Notes under the pieces: generated by a model | The model's input: the letters and a program-made list of their open reading frames with translations, nothing else | Told to the model about the DNA's origin: nothing | The model's database searches: none | DNA from: an uncultured Bacteroidales bacterium | GTDB lineage: Bacteria > Bacteroidota > Bacteroidia > Bacteroidales > Paludibacteraceae | Reading direction: 5' to 3' | Assembly: GCA_937910305.1 (NCBI GenBank) | Contig: CALEPS010000163.1 | Location: 1-35,242 of the forward strand | DNA: 35,242 nucleotides | Shown here: positions 20,610-28,233 of the stretch, in pieces | Numbering within the stretch: the stretch's first letter is position 1 | Layout of the letters: the number at the start of each line of letters is the position of its first letter | Made by a program: the position numbers and the translations under genes

Positions 20610-22193
20610 ATGAGACGAATACTGACTATATTATTGGCAATTTTGCCGCTAATGGTGGCGGCGCAGATGGTGCAGCCTGTCAAATGGAGCGGAGAAGAGA
20701 TAGGTGACAGCGTGCGGCTGAAGGCTGCCATCGAGCCGAACTGGCACATGACGATTATTGAGTTCGGCGACAGAGAGTACGAACAGGAGTTCACGGACTC
20801 GTTTGTGGTTACAGTCGCTAAAGCCGATCTCACGCCGATACGTTTCAATGCCTGCGACGACAAGATGTGTACTGCGCCGGAGGTGTGGTCTTTCGAGAGT
20901 ACAGACCGCTCCGCTGACAGAGTACAGAAAACAGACCGAATCGCCAATGACGGGAGGTCGTTGTGGGTGATATTCCTGTTGGGCTTGTTGGGCGGATTAT
21001 TGGCGATCTTTACGCCTTGCGTATGGCCGATTATTCCTATGACCGTTTCGTTCTTCTTGAAGAAAGGCGGCGGACTGCGGGACGCTGTTCTATACGGATT
21101 GAGTATCATTATTCTATACGTAGGTTTTGGTCTGTTGGTTACGGTTCTTTTTGGTGCATCGGCGCTTAATGACCTCAGTACCAACGCCGTAGTGAATATC
21201 ATTTTCTTCCTGATACTTGTTATTTTTGCACTGTCGTTTTTCGGATTGTTTGAAATCACATTACCTGACAGTTGGTCCACGGCGCTGGATAGCAAAGCGC
21301 GCAACACAGGCGGATTCCTTTCTATCTTGCTCATGGCGTTCACGCTGGTCATTGTCTCTTTCTCCTGTACAGGTCCGATCATAGGCACGCTGTTGGTCGA
21401 AGCTGCCGGACGCAGTCTCTTGGCTCCGGCGATAGGAATGTTAGGTTTTGCGATAGCACTGGCACTGCCGTTCTCGCTGTTTGCCATGTTCCCGCAGTGG
21501 CTTAAACAGGCACCCAAATCGGGTGACTGGATGACGAGCTTCAAAGTAGTACTCGCTTTCCTTGAGTTGGCGCTTTCGCTGAAGTTCCTCTCGGTAGCCG
21601 ACATGGCGTACGGGTGGGGCATTCTGCCGCGATGGCTCTTTATAGCTATATGGATTGTCTGCTTCCTCGGCATAGGCGTATATCTGCTATGGAATATCCG
21701 TAAAGTTTCCGCGACGCGCAAGATAATCCGTCTTATCGTCATTATTCCTTCTATTGCTTTTGCGGGCTACTTAGTTCCCGGACTATGGGGCGCACCGGTC
21801 AAAGCCATCAGTGCTTTTGCTCCGCCGATGGAAATAGAGGGACGCGAAGTGTTCAATGACTACGAGGAAGGCATGGCGTATGCCCGCCAGACAGGCAAAC
21901 CCGTTATTATTGACTTCACCGGCTACGGCTGTGTCAACTGCCGTAAGATGGAGGCATATGTGTTGGATAACGACTCCGTCAAAGCGCGGTTGCAGAACTA
22001 TGTCTTTATCGAACTTTTCGTGGACGACAAGCGAGACGGAATAGGGGATAAGAACAGTGCTATCCAGCGCGAGCAGTTTGGCTCCAATGCACAACCGTTC
22101 TACGTGCAAATGGACGCGTATGGTCAGCAGGTAGCAGAACCGATGGCGTTCACCACCGACCCGATGGAGTTTATCAATTGGCTAAAATACTAA
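20610..22193 (+). CDS. DsbD-like thiol:disulfide interchange protein with a short N-terminal domain
   Basis: DsbD-type proteins carry electrons from cytoplasmic thioredoxin to the periplasm. This 527-residue version has a signal peptide (1-18), a reduced N-terminal domain with Cys82 and Cys87 (CDDKMC), a membrane core with Cys137 in FTPCVWPIIPMT and Cys253 in FSCTGPIIG, and a C-terminal thioredoxin domain with the redox pair C441-V-N-C444. All three cysteine pairs are present. The N-terminal domain is only about 75 residues, clearly shorter than in typical DsbD. The linker at about 97-115 contains a near-repeat of AGAGTACAGA. It lies downstream of murA and upstream of an rRNA methylase. A perfect hairpin precedes the start. 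Confidence 0.88.
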   Translation: MRRILTILLAILPLMVAAQMVQPVKWSGEEIGDSVRLKAAIEPNWHMTIIEFGDREYEQEFTDSFVVTVAKADLTPIRFNACDDKMCTAPEVWSFESTDRSADRVQKTDRIANDGRSLWVIFLLGLLGGLLAIFTPCVWPIIPMTVSFFLKKGGGLRDAVLYGLSIIILYVGFGLLVTVLFGASALNDLSTNAVVNIIFFLILVIFALSFFGLFEITLPDSWSTALDSKARNTGGFLSILLMAFTLVIVSFSCTGPIIGTLLVEAAGRSLLAPAIGMLGFAIALALPFSLFAMFPQWLKQAPKSGDWMTSFKVVLAFLELALSLKFLSVADMAYGWGILPRWLFIAIWIVCFLGIGVYLLWNIRKVSATRKIIRLIVIIPSIAFAGYLVPGLWGAPVKAISAFAPPMEIEGREVFNDYEEGMAYARQTGKPVIIDFTGYGCVNCRKMEAYVLDNDSVKARLQNYVFIELFVDDKRDGIGDKNSAIQREQFGSNAQPFYVQMDAYGQQVAEPMAFTTDPMEFINWLKY

Positions 22194-22197
22194 AAAT

Positions 22198-22225
22198 AGT
22201 CAAAAGTAAAAAGTCGAAAGAAAAA
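22198..22225. repeat. AGTCAAA heptamer array
   Basis: Four units (AGTCAAA, AGTAAAA, AGTCGAA, AGAAAAA) between the dsbD-like stop and the methyltransferase start. This is the reverse-complement family of TTTTGAC/TTTCGAC. Confidence 0.8.
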
Positions 22226-22234
22226 AGCAATATT

Positions 22235-23014
22235 ATGATACAACGTAAAAACTATGACACCAAGCGACCGCCGGAGAAAGAGATGATTTTCGGAGTGCGT
22301 GCGGTGATGGAGGCTGTTGATGCAGGCAAAGTGCTGGACAAAGTACTCATCCGCCGCGACATGTCGTCTGCTATCGGACGCGAGTTATTACTCAAACTGG
22401 AAGGAACAGGTACGCAGATCCAGCGTGTGCCGGTAGAGAAACTGAACCAGTTCACCGACAAGAACCACCAAGGTGTAATCGCTTTCCTCAGTCCGATAGA
22501 GTTCTATCCTCTGGAGAACCTTGTGCAGGGTCTCTATGACGAAGGCAAGACGCCGCTGCTGATGCTGTTGGACGGAGTGACGGACGTGCGCAATTTCGGT
22601 GCTATCGCACGTACCTGCGTGTGCGCCGGTGTGGACGCGCTTATTATCGGTACGCGCGGCAGTGCTGCCATTAACGGAGATGCTGTAAAAGCTTCAGCCG
22701 GAGCGCTCCACTCATTACCTATATGCAAAGTAGAAAACATACAGAATACACTTCTGTATCTCAAAGAGAGTGGTCTTCGCATAGTTGCCGCCACCGAACA
22801 TACCGATCGTAACTATACGGAGGTGGACATGACTGTACCTACCTGTATTGTCATGGGAAGTGAGGAAAAAGGCATTTATGAGGAGAACCTCAAACTCTGT
22901 ACGGACCAGGTTCGTCTGCCTATGACAGGGGTTATTGAGAGTCTCAATGTGTCTGTGGCGGCGGGTGTTTTCATCTATGAGGCAATAAGACAAAGACAAA
23001 TTCATAGTAATTAA
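22235..23014 (+). CDS. rlmB: TrmH/RlmB-type rRNA 2'-O-methyltransferase
   Basis: A 259-residue SPOUT-fold methyltransferase. An N-terminal substrate-binding domain (IFGVRAVMEAVDAG) leads to the three SPOUT motifs: LDGVTDVRNFGAIARTC with the catalytic Asn-Arg region, IVMGSEEKGI, and LPMTGVIESLNVSVAAGVFIY. This combination fits RlmB, which methylates G2251 of 23S rRNA (E. coli numbering) using S-adenosylmethionine. I chose ATG 22235 (MIQRKNYDTKRPP) because the earlier ATG at 22178 would start inside dsbD and read through the heptamer array as KIVKSKKSKEKS. The RlmB rather than TrmH assignment rests on domain layout. Confidence 0.85.
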   Translation: MIQRKNYDTKRPPEKEMIFGVRAVMEAVDAGKVLDKVLIRRDMSSAIGRELLLKLEGTGTQIQRVPVEKLNQFTDKNHQGVIAFLSPIEFYPLENLVQGLYDEGKTPLLMLLDGVTDVRNFGAIARTCVCAGVDALIIGTRGSAAINGDAVKASAGALHSLPICKVENIQNTLLYLKESGLRIVAATEHTDRNYTEVDMTVPTCIVMGSEEKGIYEENLKLCTDQVRLPMTGVIESLNVSVAAGVFIYEAIRQRQIHSN

Positions 23015-23064
23015 CAATTTTATCCCTCTCGTCCGGCTTGGAGGTGAAATGTAGCCGGGTAAGT

Positions 23065-23223
23065 ATGGCAAAGTATATTTGTGATGTATGTGGTTATGAG
23101 TATGATCCTGCAGTAGGCGATCCGGATAACGGTATCGCGCCGGGAACAGCATTTGAAGATCTCCCCGCAGACTGGGCATGTCCTCTTTGTGGTGTAGGAA
23201 AAGATCAATTCACACAAGCATAA
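23065..23223 (+). CDS. Rubredoxin
   Basis: The 52-residue protein has the complete iron site: C6-x2-C9 in CDVCGY and C39-x2-C42 in CPLCGV, plus the conserved YDPAVGDPDNGIAPGT and DLPADWAC segments. Rubredoxin is a one-iron electron carrier. I used ATG 23065 (MAKYICDVCGYEY); an upstream ATG adds nine residues with no homology. The flavodiiron gene starts only 13 bp downstream, so the pair forms a reductant-enzyme module. Confidence 0.95.
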   Translation: MAKYICDVCGYEYDPAVGDPDNGIAPGTAFEDLPADWACPLCGVGKDQFTQA

Positions 23224-23235
23224 GAGACAGTTATA

Positions 23236-24384
23236 ATGAGAAATATCAAATACGTCGGCTGCGATGACGCCGACTTGGATCTGTTTGAGAGCCAGTATGC
23301 GCTGCCGGAAGGCATGTGCTACAATAGTTATGTAGTTCTGGGAGAAGCCGAAGTAGCAGTAATGGATGCTATGGATGCGCGTTGCTGCGAGCAATGGCTT
23401 AGGAATGTGGAGGAAGCGCTGGACGGCCGTACTCCGGGCTATCTCGTTTGCCAGCATATGGAGCCGGACCATAGCGGGTCCATGGGGGCTTTCCTGAAGA
23501 AATATCCGAAGGCTACCGTACTATGCTCCAAGCAAGCGGTTGTGATGATGAACCAATTTGGTATCGAGGCGAAGAACGTACAGGTCGTAGCGGAGGGACA
23601 GAGCATTGATTTAGGCGGTCTGACGCTGCATTTTATTGCGGCTCCTATGGTGCATTGGCCCGAGGTCATTATGACTTATTGTCCGGAAGAAGAAGTGCTG
23701 TTCTCTGCAGACGGGTTTGGTAAGTTCGGTGTGTATCATGCCGATGAGGACGACTGGGCTTGTGAGGCACGCAGATACTATTTCAACATCGTTGGTAAAT
23801 ACGGCATACAGGTATCCAATGTCCTGAAGAAACTGGCAGACAAGCCGGTAGCAACGATCGCTCCGCTTCATGGTCCGGTACTGGAAGGAGAGAAGAAAGA
23901 CGAGGCATTGCGGCTCTATACTATCTGGAGTGCATATGGTATTGAGACGGAGGGTGTATTGGTCGCTTATGCTTCTATCCACGGAAACACACGCCGCGTA
24001 GCGGAGAAGATAGCGGAGTTGTTGAAACAGAAGAATGCAGGCAAGGTTGCTATCACCGACCTCAGTCGTGACGATATGGCGGAAGCCATAGAGGATGCGT
24101 TCCGCATGGACAAGCTTGTTCTTTGCTGCGCTACCTACGATGGAGATATTTTCCCGCCGATGCATATGTTCCTCCATAAACTGCGTCTGAAAGGCTATCA
24201 GAATCGCCGTGTTGCCTTGGTGGAGAACGGTTCGTGGGCTCCTCAGGCTAACCGTGTGATGCGCGAGATGCTCTCCGGATGCAAGAACGTGGAGATCGTT
24301 GAACCGTCCCTCACCGTACGCGGAGCACTCAAACAGGAGCAGATGAACGATTTGGAGGCTGTTATTGATGCGCTCTTAGCGTAA
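23236..24384 (+). CDS. Flavodiiron protein (FprA-type A flavoprotein)
   Basis: A 382-residue, two-domain protein. The metallo-beta-lactamase-like domain holds the diiron ligands H74-x-E76-x-D78-H79 (HMEPDH), a His in APMVHWPEV, an Asp in FSADGFGKFG and a His in PLHGPV. The C-terminal flavodoxin domain begins near residue 240 (VLVAYASIHGNT, the FMN phosphate loop). These enzymes reduce O2 to water and/or NO to N2O in the cytoplasm of anaerobes, fed by rubredoxin. The adjacent rubredoxin gene supports that function; which substrate is preferred cannot be told from sequence. The pseudouridine synthase follows after 7 bp. Confidence 0.93.
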   Translation: MRNIKYVGCDDADLDLFESQYALPEGMCYNSYVVLGEAEVAVMDAMDARCCEQWLRNVEEALDGRTPGYLVCQHMEPDHSGSMGAFLKKYPKATVLCSKQAVVMMNQFGIEAKNVQVVAEGQSIDLGGLTLHFIAAPMVHWPEVIMTYCPEEEVLFSADGFGKFGVYHADEDDWACEARRYYFNIVGKYGIQVSNVLKKLADKPVATIAPLHGPVLEGEKKDEALRLYTIWSAYGIETEGVLVAYASIHGNTRRVAEKIAELLKQKNAGKVAITDLSRDDMAEAIEDAFRMDKLVLCCATYDGDIFPPMHMFLHKLRLKGYQNRRVALVENGSWAPQANRVMREMLSGCKNVEIVEPSLTVRGALKQEQMNDLEAVIDALLA

Positions 24385-24391
24385 ATGTCTG

Positions 24392-25108
24392 ATGACTGTC
24401 CTGTACGAAGACAACCATATTATAGCCGTCAATAAGACTTGCAACGAGATCGTGCAAGGCGACAAGACCGGCGATATACCGCTCTCGGAGACCGTTAAGG
24501 CATATATCAAAGAGAAGTATAACAAACCCGGAGAGGTATTTCTGGGCGTGACACACCGCTTGGACCGTCCTACGAGCGGAGTGGTGCTCTTTGCCCGTAC
24601 GTCCAAAGCTCTTACGCGTCTGAACGATATGTTCAAAAGCCACGAACAGATACGTAAGACCTATTGGGCAATAGTGCAAGGCGCGCCCAAAATACCGGAA
24701 GCGCGGCTGGAGAACTATCTCGTCCGAAACGAGGCGCAGAACAAATCGTATATCGCCAAACCCGGAGCCAAAGAGGCGAAACTCGCTGTCTTGAGTTACA
24801 AGACCCTTGTCCGAGGCGATAATTATACGCTCTTGGAGATCAATCTGGAGACCGGACGGCACCACCAGATACGATGCCAGCTTGCAGCCCTCGGATGTCC
24901 GGTCAAAGGTGATCTCAAGTATGGCGCAAAGCGCTCTAATCCGGACGGAGGTATATGTCTTCACGCCCGCCGGATAGAATTCATCCATCCTGTTAGCAAA
25001 CAAGAAATATGTATTACCGCTCCGGTGCCCGATGACGCACTATGGCGCGCATTGATAACTCCTCTCCAACTCTCCCCTCAAGGGAGAGAGAAGAATCCGG
25101 AAGTGTAA
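24392..25108 (+). CDS. RluA-family pseudouridine synthase
   Basis: 238 residues with the RluA motif HRLDRPTSG (55-63; catalytic Asp58), VNKTCNEIV near the start, the KTYWAIV strand, LETGRHHQIRCQLA and the closing GDLKYGA. It isomerises uridine to pseudouridine in rRNA or tRNA. No N-terminal S4 domain is present, so it is the short type. The last ~18 residues (LITPLQLSPQGREKNPEV) are written by a palindromic repeat and are probably a recent extension. It is tightly packed behind the flavodiiron gene and 17 bp ahead of the pectate lyase. Confidence 0.9.
   Translation: MTVLYEDNHIIAVNKTCNEIVQGDKTGDIPLSETVKAYIKEKYNKPGEVFLGVTHRLDRPTSGVVLFARTSKALTRLNDMFKSHEQIRKTYWAIVQGAPKIPEARLENYLVRNEAQNKSYIAKPGAKEAKLAVLSYKTLVRGDNYTLLEINLETGRHHQIRCQLAALGCPVKGDLKYGAKRSNPDGGICLHARRIEFIHPVSKQEICITAPVPDDALWRALITPLQLSPQGREKNPEV
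25059..25090 (+). repeat. REP-like palindrome, copy 3, at the RluA-type C-terminus
   Basis: The core CTCTCCC-CTCAA-GGGAGAG (25070-25088) is preceded by CCTCTCCAA. It resembles the other copies in reverse orientation and encodes the end of the pseudouridine synthase. Confidence 0.7.
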
Positions 25109-25125
25109 TATAAATTATGGATTAT

Positions 25126-26838
25126 ATGAAAAAGATTTTCTTGATTTCTTTTATTGCCATTATGTCCTCTTATTTCACCCTCTCCTTGGGAGAGGGACGG
25201 GGAGAGGTTTCCCTTCTGCCGGACACGATTATTGCTTTCCCCGGTGCTGAAGGATTCGGTAAATACACCTCCGGTGGTCGCGGTGGCAAAGTAGTCTATG
25301 TCACCACCTTGGCGGATGACAAAGAAGGAACGACGGAAGGCAGTCTCCGTTGGGCGATCAAGCAATATCCCGACGAGCCGCTTACTGTCTGTTTCGCTGT
25401 CTCTGGAGAGATCAGACTGGTGGACAGACTCTATTTCAACAGACGCCGGAACTTCACGCTTGCAGGCCAGACAGCGCCGGGAATGGGTATTGTCATTACG
25501 CACCATAAGGTAGAGTTCGGAGGATCAGGAAACTTCATTGTCCGTAACCTCCGTTTCCGTATAGGCAGAGTGGACGCCAATGACAATTTCATCAAAGCAA
25601 ACGCGGTAGGCGCAGAGAACTGCGATAACTACATCTTCGACCATTGTGATTTCGGCTGGTCCACGGAAGAGAACATGAACTCCAATGACAGCCATTTTAT
25701 CACGATTCAATACTGCATTGTGCATGAAGGTCTCTATAACTCCGGTCACCCGAAAGGCTCCCGCGGCTATGGCTGCCAATGGGGCGGCTCGCCGGCTTCT
25801 TACCACCATAACCTGCTGATTAACAACAATGCCCGTTCCTGCCGTTTCAACGGAGCGCAGAGCAATGACTGGGTGGTCTATATTGACTATATCAATAATG
25901 TGCAATATAACTATGAGGGCGGTTCTACGGGCTGCTACGGCGGAGAGAACACAGCCGAACTGGCAGAAGGAGAATATAACGGTTTGAACTCCGCACATGA
26001 ATGTAATTTTATCAATAATTACTATAAGGTAGGTCCTAACACCACCAAATCACAGAAAGATTTTGTGTCTGTAGAGGCGGCGCGCTCCGGTGCTACTTCA
26101 TGGGGACCGAGCCGTTGGTATCTGAGCGGAAATGTGTTCGACGGAGTGCCTGCTGCTACGGCTGACAACTGGTCTGCCGTGCATGCCAAATCGCCTTATT
26201 CCAAAACGGACACGCTGCGTGTTGATACCCTTATCCGTCCTGCTACGCCGTGGTGGCGTTGGACGGCAGACAGCATCTATGGCCGCTATGATTTTGACAG
26301 CTATGCTTATGCGGCGGGCCATTATCAGAGTGCAGAAGAAGCCTATGAGACCGTGAAGGATACCGTCGGCTGCTTCCCGCGTGACCATGTAGAGAAACGT
26401 TTGATAGCGGATCTACATGCCGGCACGCACACCTACGAAGGCTCCAAAGGAAAGAAAAAAGGTATTATTGATGCGCCGGAGGACGCAGAAGGATTCTATG
26501 CTTACCCGGACTCGCTTAACTATGAGTTGGCTTCTTATGACACCGATCTGGACGGTATGCCGGACGAGTGGGAGAGTGCTAACGGCTGCAACCCCGAGGT
26601 GGCGGACAATAATCTCCGTCATTCCTCCGGCTATACCATGCTGGAGATGTATCTGGATTATGCTATGACCCATAAATCGCCGATGGACGACGGGTATAGA
26701 CCTTCAGAAGAAGGATTGGAAGATTTGAGATTTGAAGATTTGAAGATTCAAAAAATACTCCGCGACGGACAGATCTTTATCCAACGCGGAGCAAATACTT
26801 ATACCCTTGAAGGGCAAATTATAGAGGCAGGTAAATAA
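25126..26838 (+). CDS. Secreted pectate lyase-like protein (PL1-type beta-helix)
   Basis: 570 residues starting at MKKIFLISFIAIM, a signal peptide. The catalytic domain opens with FPGAEGFGKYTSGGRGGKVVYVT and GSLRWAI, the hallmark of polysaccharide lyase family 1, followed by beta-helix strands (NCDNYIFDHCDFGWS, NLLINNNARSCRFNG). It should cleave polygalacturonate outside the cell. A TSP3-like Ca2+ motif DTDLDGMPDEWE lies near residue 485. After a repeat-encoded linker (LRFEDLKI) comes a short tail KILRDGQIFIQRGANTYTLEGQ that resembles a recurring C-terminal segment of secreted Bacteroidales proteins, perhaps a sorting signal. Residues about 17-29 (FTLSLGEGRGEVS), at the signal cleavage region, come from a REP-like palindrome. 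The 3' end overlaps rsmG by 20 bp. Confidence 0.88.
   Translation: MKKIFLISFIAIMSSYFTLSLGEGRGEVSLLPDTIIAFPGAEGFGKYTSGGRGGKVVYVTTLADDKEGTTEGSLRWAIKQYPDEPLTVCFAVSGEIRLVDRLYFNRRRNFTLAGQTAPGMGIVITHHKVEFGGSGNFIVRNLRFRIGRVDANDNFIKANAVGAENCDNYIFDHCDFGWSTEENMNSNDSHFITIQYCIVHEGLYNSGHPKGSRGYGCQWGGSPASYHHNLLINNNARSCRFNGAQSNDWVVYIDYINNVQYNYEGGSTGCYGGENTAELAEGEYNGLNSAHECNFINNYYKVGPNTTKSQKDFVSVEAARSGATSWGPSRWYLSGNVFDGVPAATADNWSAVHAKSPYSKTDTLRVDTLIRPATPWWRWTADSIYGRYDFDSYAYAAGHYQSAEEAYETVKDTVGCFPRDHVEKRLIADLHAGTHTYEGSKGKKKGIIDAPEDAEGFYAYPDSLNYELASYDTDLDGMPDEWESANGCNPEVADNNLRHSSGYTMLEMYLDYAMTHKSPMDDGYRPSEEGLEDLRFEDLKIQKILRDGQIFIQRGANTYTLEGQIIEAGK
25177..25210 (+). repeat. REP-like palindrome, copy 4, in the pectate lyase signal region
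   Basis: The core CCCTCTCC-TT-GGGAGAGGG (25178-25196) is followed by the tail ACGGGGAGAGGTTT. It is the AG-rich version of the element at 11037 and 19926 and is translated as TLSLGEGRGEV. Confidence 0.85.
26713..26750 (+). repeat. TTTGAAGA 7-8 bp array in the pectate lyase linker
   Basis: Units of about 7-8 bp (TTGGAAGA, TTTGAGA, TTTGAAGA, TTTGAAGA) encode EDLRFEDLKI between the catalytic part and the C-terminal tail. Confidence 0.75.
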
Positions 26839-27430
26839 CCTGTTTGGTCTCAAACCACTCGCCCTTGAACCAAGTGTTGCATGGAGTAATCTCCGCCTCT
26901 TTAAAGGGGCGGAGTTCTTCTTTCAGATCCCCGCCTTTGAGCACAATAATACCGTTCGGTACCGCATTGCGCTGTTTGGAAGAAATATTCTTGCGTACCA
27001 ATTTAACCAAATCGGGAAGGGGCATGACAGCACGGGAAACGACGAAGTCAAACTTCTGCTTCTCTTCCTCTACGCGCTCTTGTTTGCATACCACATTCGT
27101 CAGTCCTAAAGACTGCGCCACTTCGCTTGCCACCTTGATCTTCTTGCCGATCGAGTCAATAAGCATGAACCGGCACTCAGGGAACAGGATAGCCAGCGGA
27201 ATACCGGGGAATCCTCCTCCGGTGCCTACGTCCAGTATAGTAGTGCCGGGCTGGAAGGGCAGGAACTTGGCGATAGCGAGCGAGTGGAGTACATGGTGCT
27301 CGTACAGATTATCAATGTCCTTGCGGGAAATAACATTGATCTTGCTGTTCCAGTCGCGATAAAGTGCGTCAAGCTGAGCAAACTGCTCAGCCTGACGGTC
27401 TGTTAATTTGAAGTATTCAGAAATGGTCAT
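26819..27430 (-). CDS. rsmG: 16S rRNA (guanine527-N7)-methyltransferase
   Basis: The 203-residue protein has the RsmG signature: WNSKINVISRKD, HHVLHSLAI, the S-adenosylmethionine site DVGTGGGFPGIPLAI, LIDSIGKKI, and VVSRAVMPLPDL. It methylates G527 of 16S rRNA; loss of the E. coli enzyme gives low-level streptomycin resistance. It follows the YebC gene after 11 bp on the same strand, forming a two-gene unit. The short sequence is typical for the family. Confidence 0.95.
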   Translation of the reverse strand: MTISEYFKLTDRQAEQFAQLDALYRDWNSKINVISRKDIDNLYEHHVLHSLAIAKFLPFQPGTTILDVGTGGGFPGIPLAILFPECRFMLIDSIGKKIKVASEVAQSLGLTNVVCKQERVEEEKQKFDFVVSRAVMPLPDLVKLVRKNISSKQRNAVPNGIIVLKGGDLKEELRPFKEAEITPCNTWFKGEWFETKQVIYLPL

Positions 27431-27441
27431 AGGTCTTTCGA

Positions 27442-28161
27442 CTACTCCGCCATATTGGTAAATACGTTCTGTACGTCCTCGTCTTCCTCGATCTTGTCGA
27501 TTAGTTTCTGTACAGACTCGCGTTGCTCGTCGGTCAACTGTTTCGTGTCATTCGGGATGCGGACGAACTCCATTGCCTGGATTTCAAATCCGTTCTCCTC
27601 GAGATATTTCTGCATGTTGATCGCCTCGTTGAAATCCGAATAAATGATCAGAGTACCTTCCTCCTCGTCCACGCCGAGTTCTTCTACTCCGAAATCAATC
27701 AGTTCGAGTTCCAGTTCGTCCAGGTCGATACCGTCTTTCATGGTTACGGTAAAGCAAGCCTTGCGGTCGAAGAGGAATTGGAGACTTCCCTGTGTACCGA
27801 GTGTACCGCCGAACTTGGTGAAATAGGAGCGGATGTTAGCTACCGTACGCATGTGGTTGTCGGTTGCGGTCTCAACAAAGATTGCTATGCCATGTGGTCC
27901 GTATCCTTCATAGTTGATCTCCTTGTAGCCCTCGGACGATTTATCGGTCGCTTTTTTGATAGCGCGGTCGATGTTATCTTTCGGCATGTTCTCGCGCTTG
28001 CATTGTTGGATCAATGTACGCAGACGAGGGTTGGAGTCCGGATCCGGACCGCCTTCACGGGCGGCGATAGTGATTTCTTTACCTAATTTCGTAAATGTAC
28101 GGGACATGTGTCCCCATCTTTTTAATTTAGTCGCTTTTCTGTATTCAAAAGCTCTTCCCAT
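27442..28161 (-). CDS. yebC: YebC/PmpR-family protein
   Basis: 239 residues with the family N-terminus MGRAFEYRKATKLKRWG, then SRTFTKLGKEITIAAREGGPDP, NMPKDNIDRAIKKA, YEGYGPHGIAIFVE, and an acidic C-terminus. YebC proteins have long been annotated as transcriptional regulators; recent work links members to translation at polyproline stretches. Full length, no anomaly. The upstream gap contains a strong hairpin that should end the transcript from the OmpA-family gene. Confidence 0.93.
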   Translation of the reverse strand: MGRAFEYRKATKLKRWGHMSRTFTKLGKEITIAAREGGPDPDSNPRLRTLIQQCKRENMPKDNIDRAIKKATDKSSEGYKEINYEGYGPHGIAIFVETATDNHMRTVANIRSYFTKFGGTLGTQGSLQFLFDRKACFTVTMKDGIDLDELELELIDFGVEELGVDEEEGTLIIYSDFNEAINMQKYLEENGFEIQAMEFVRIPNDTKQLTDEQRESVQKLIDKIEEDEDVQNVFTNMAE

Positions 28162-28198
28162 AATTGTAGTGTTTTAAAATGTTAATAAATTTTAGTTA

Positions 28199-28224
28199 GG
28201 TGGCGGCCGGTCAAAGCCGCCACC
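28199..28224 (-). terminator. Hairpin downstream of the OmpA-family gene
   Basis: GGTGGCGGC (28199-28207) and GCCGCCACC (28216-28224) form a perfect 9-bp GC stem with an 8-nt loop. On the minus strand it follows the stop codon at 28234 by about 10 bp. The T tract after it is interrupted (TAACTAAAATTTATT), so termination may be partial or Rho-assisted. Confidence 0.65.
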
Positions 28225-28233
28225 CATAGTGTG

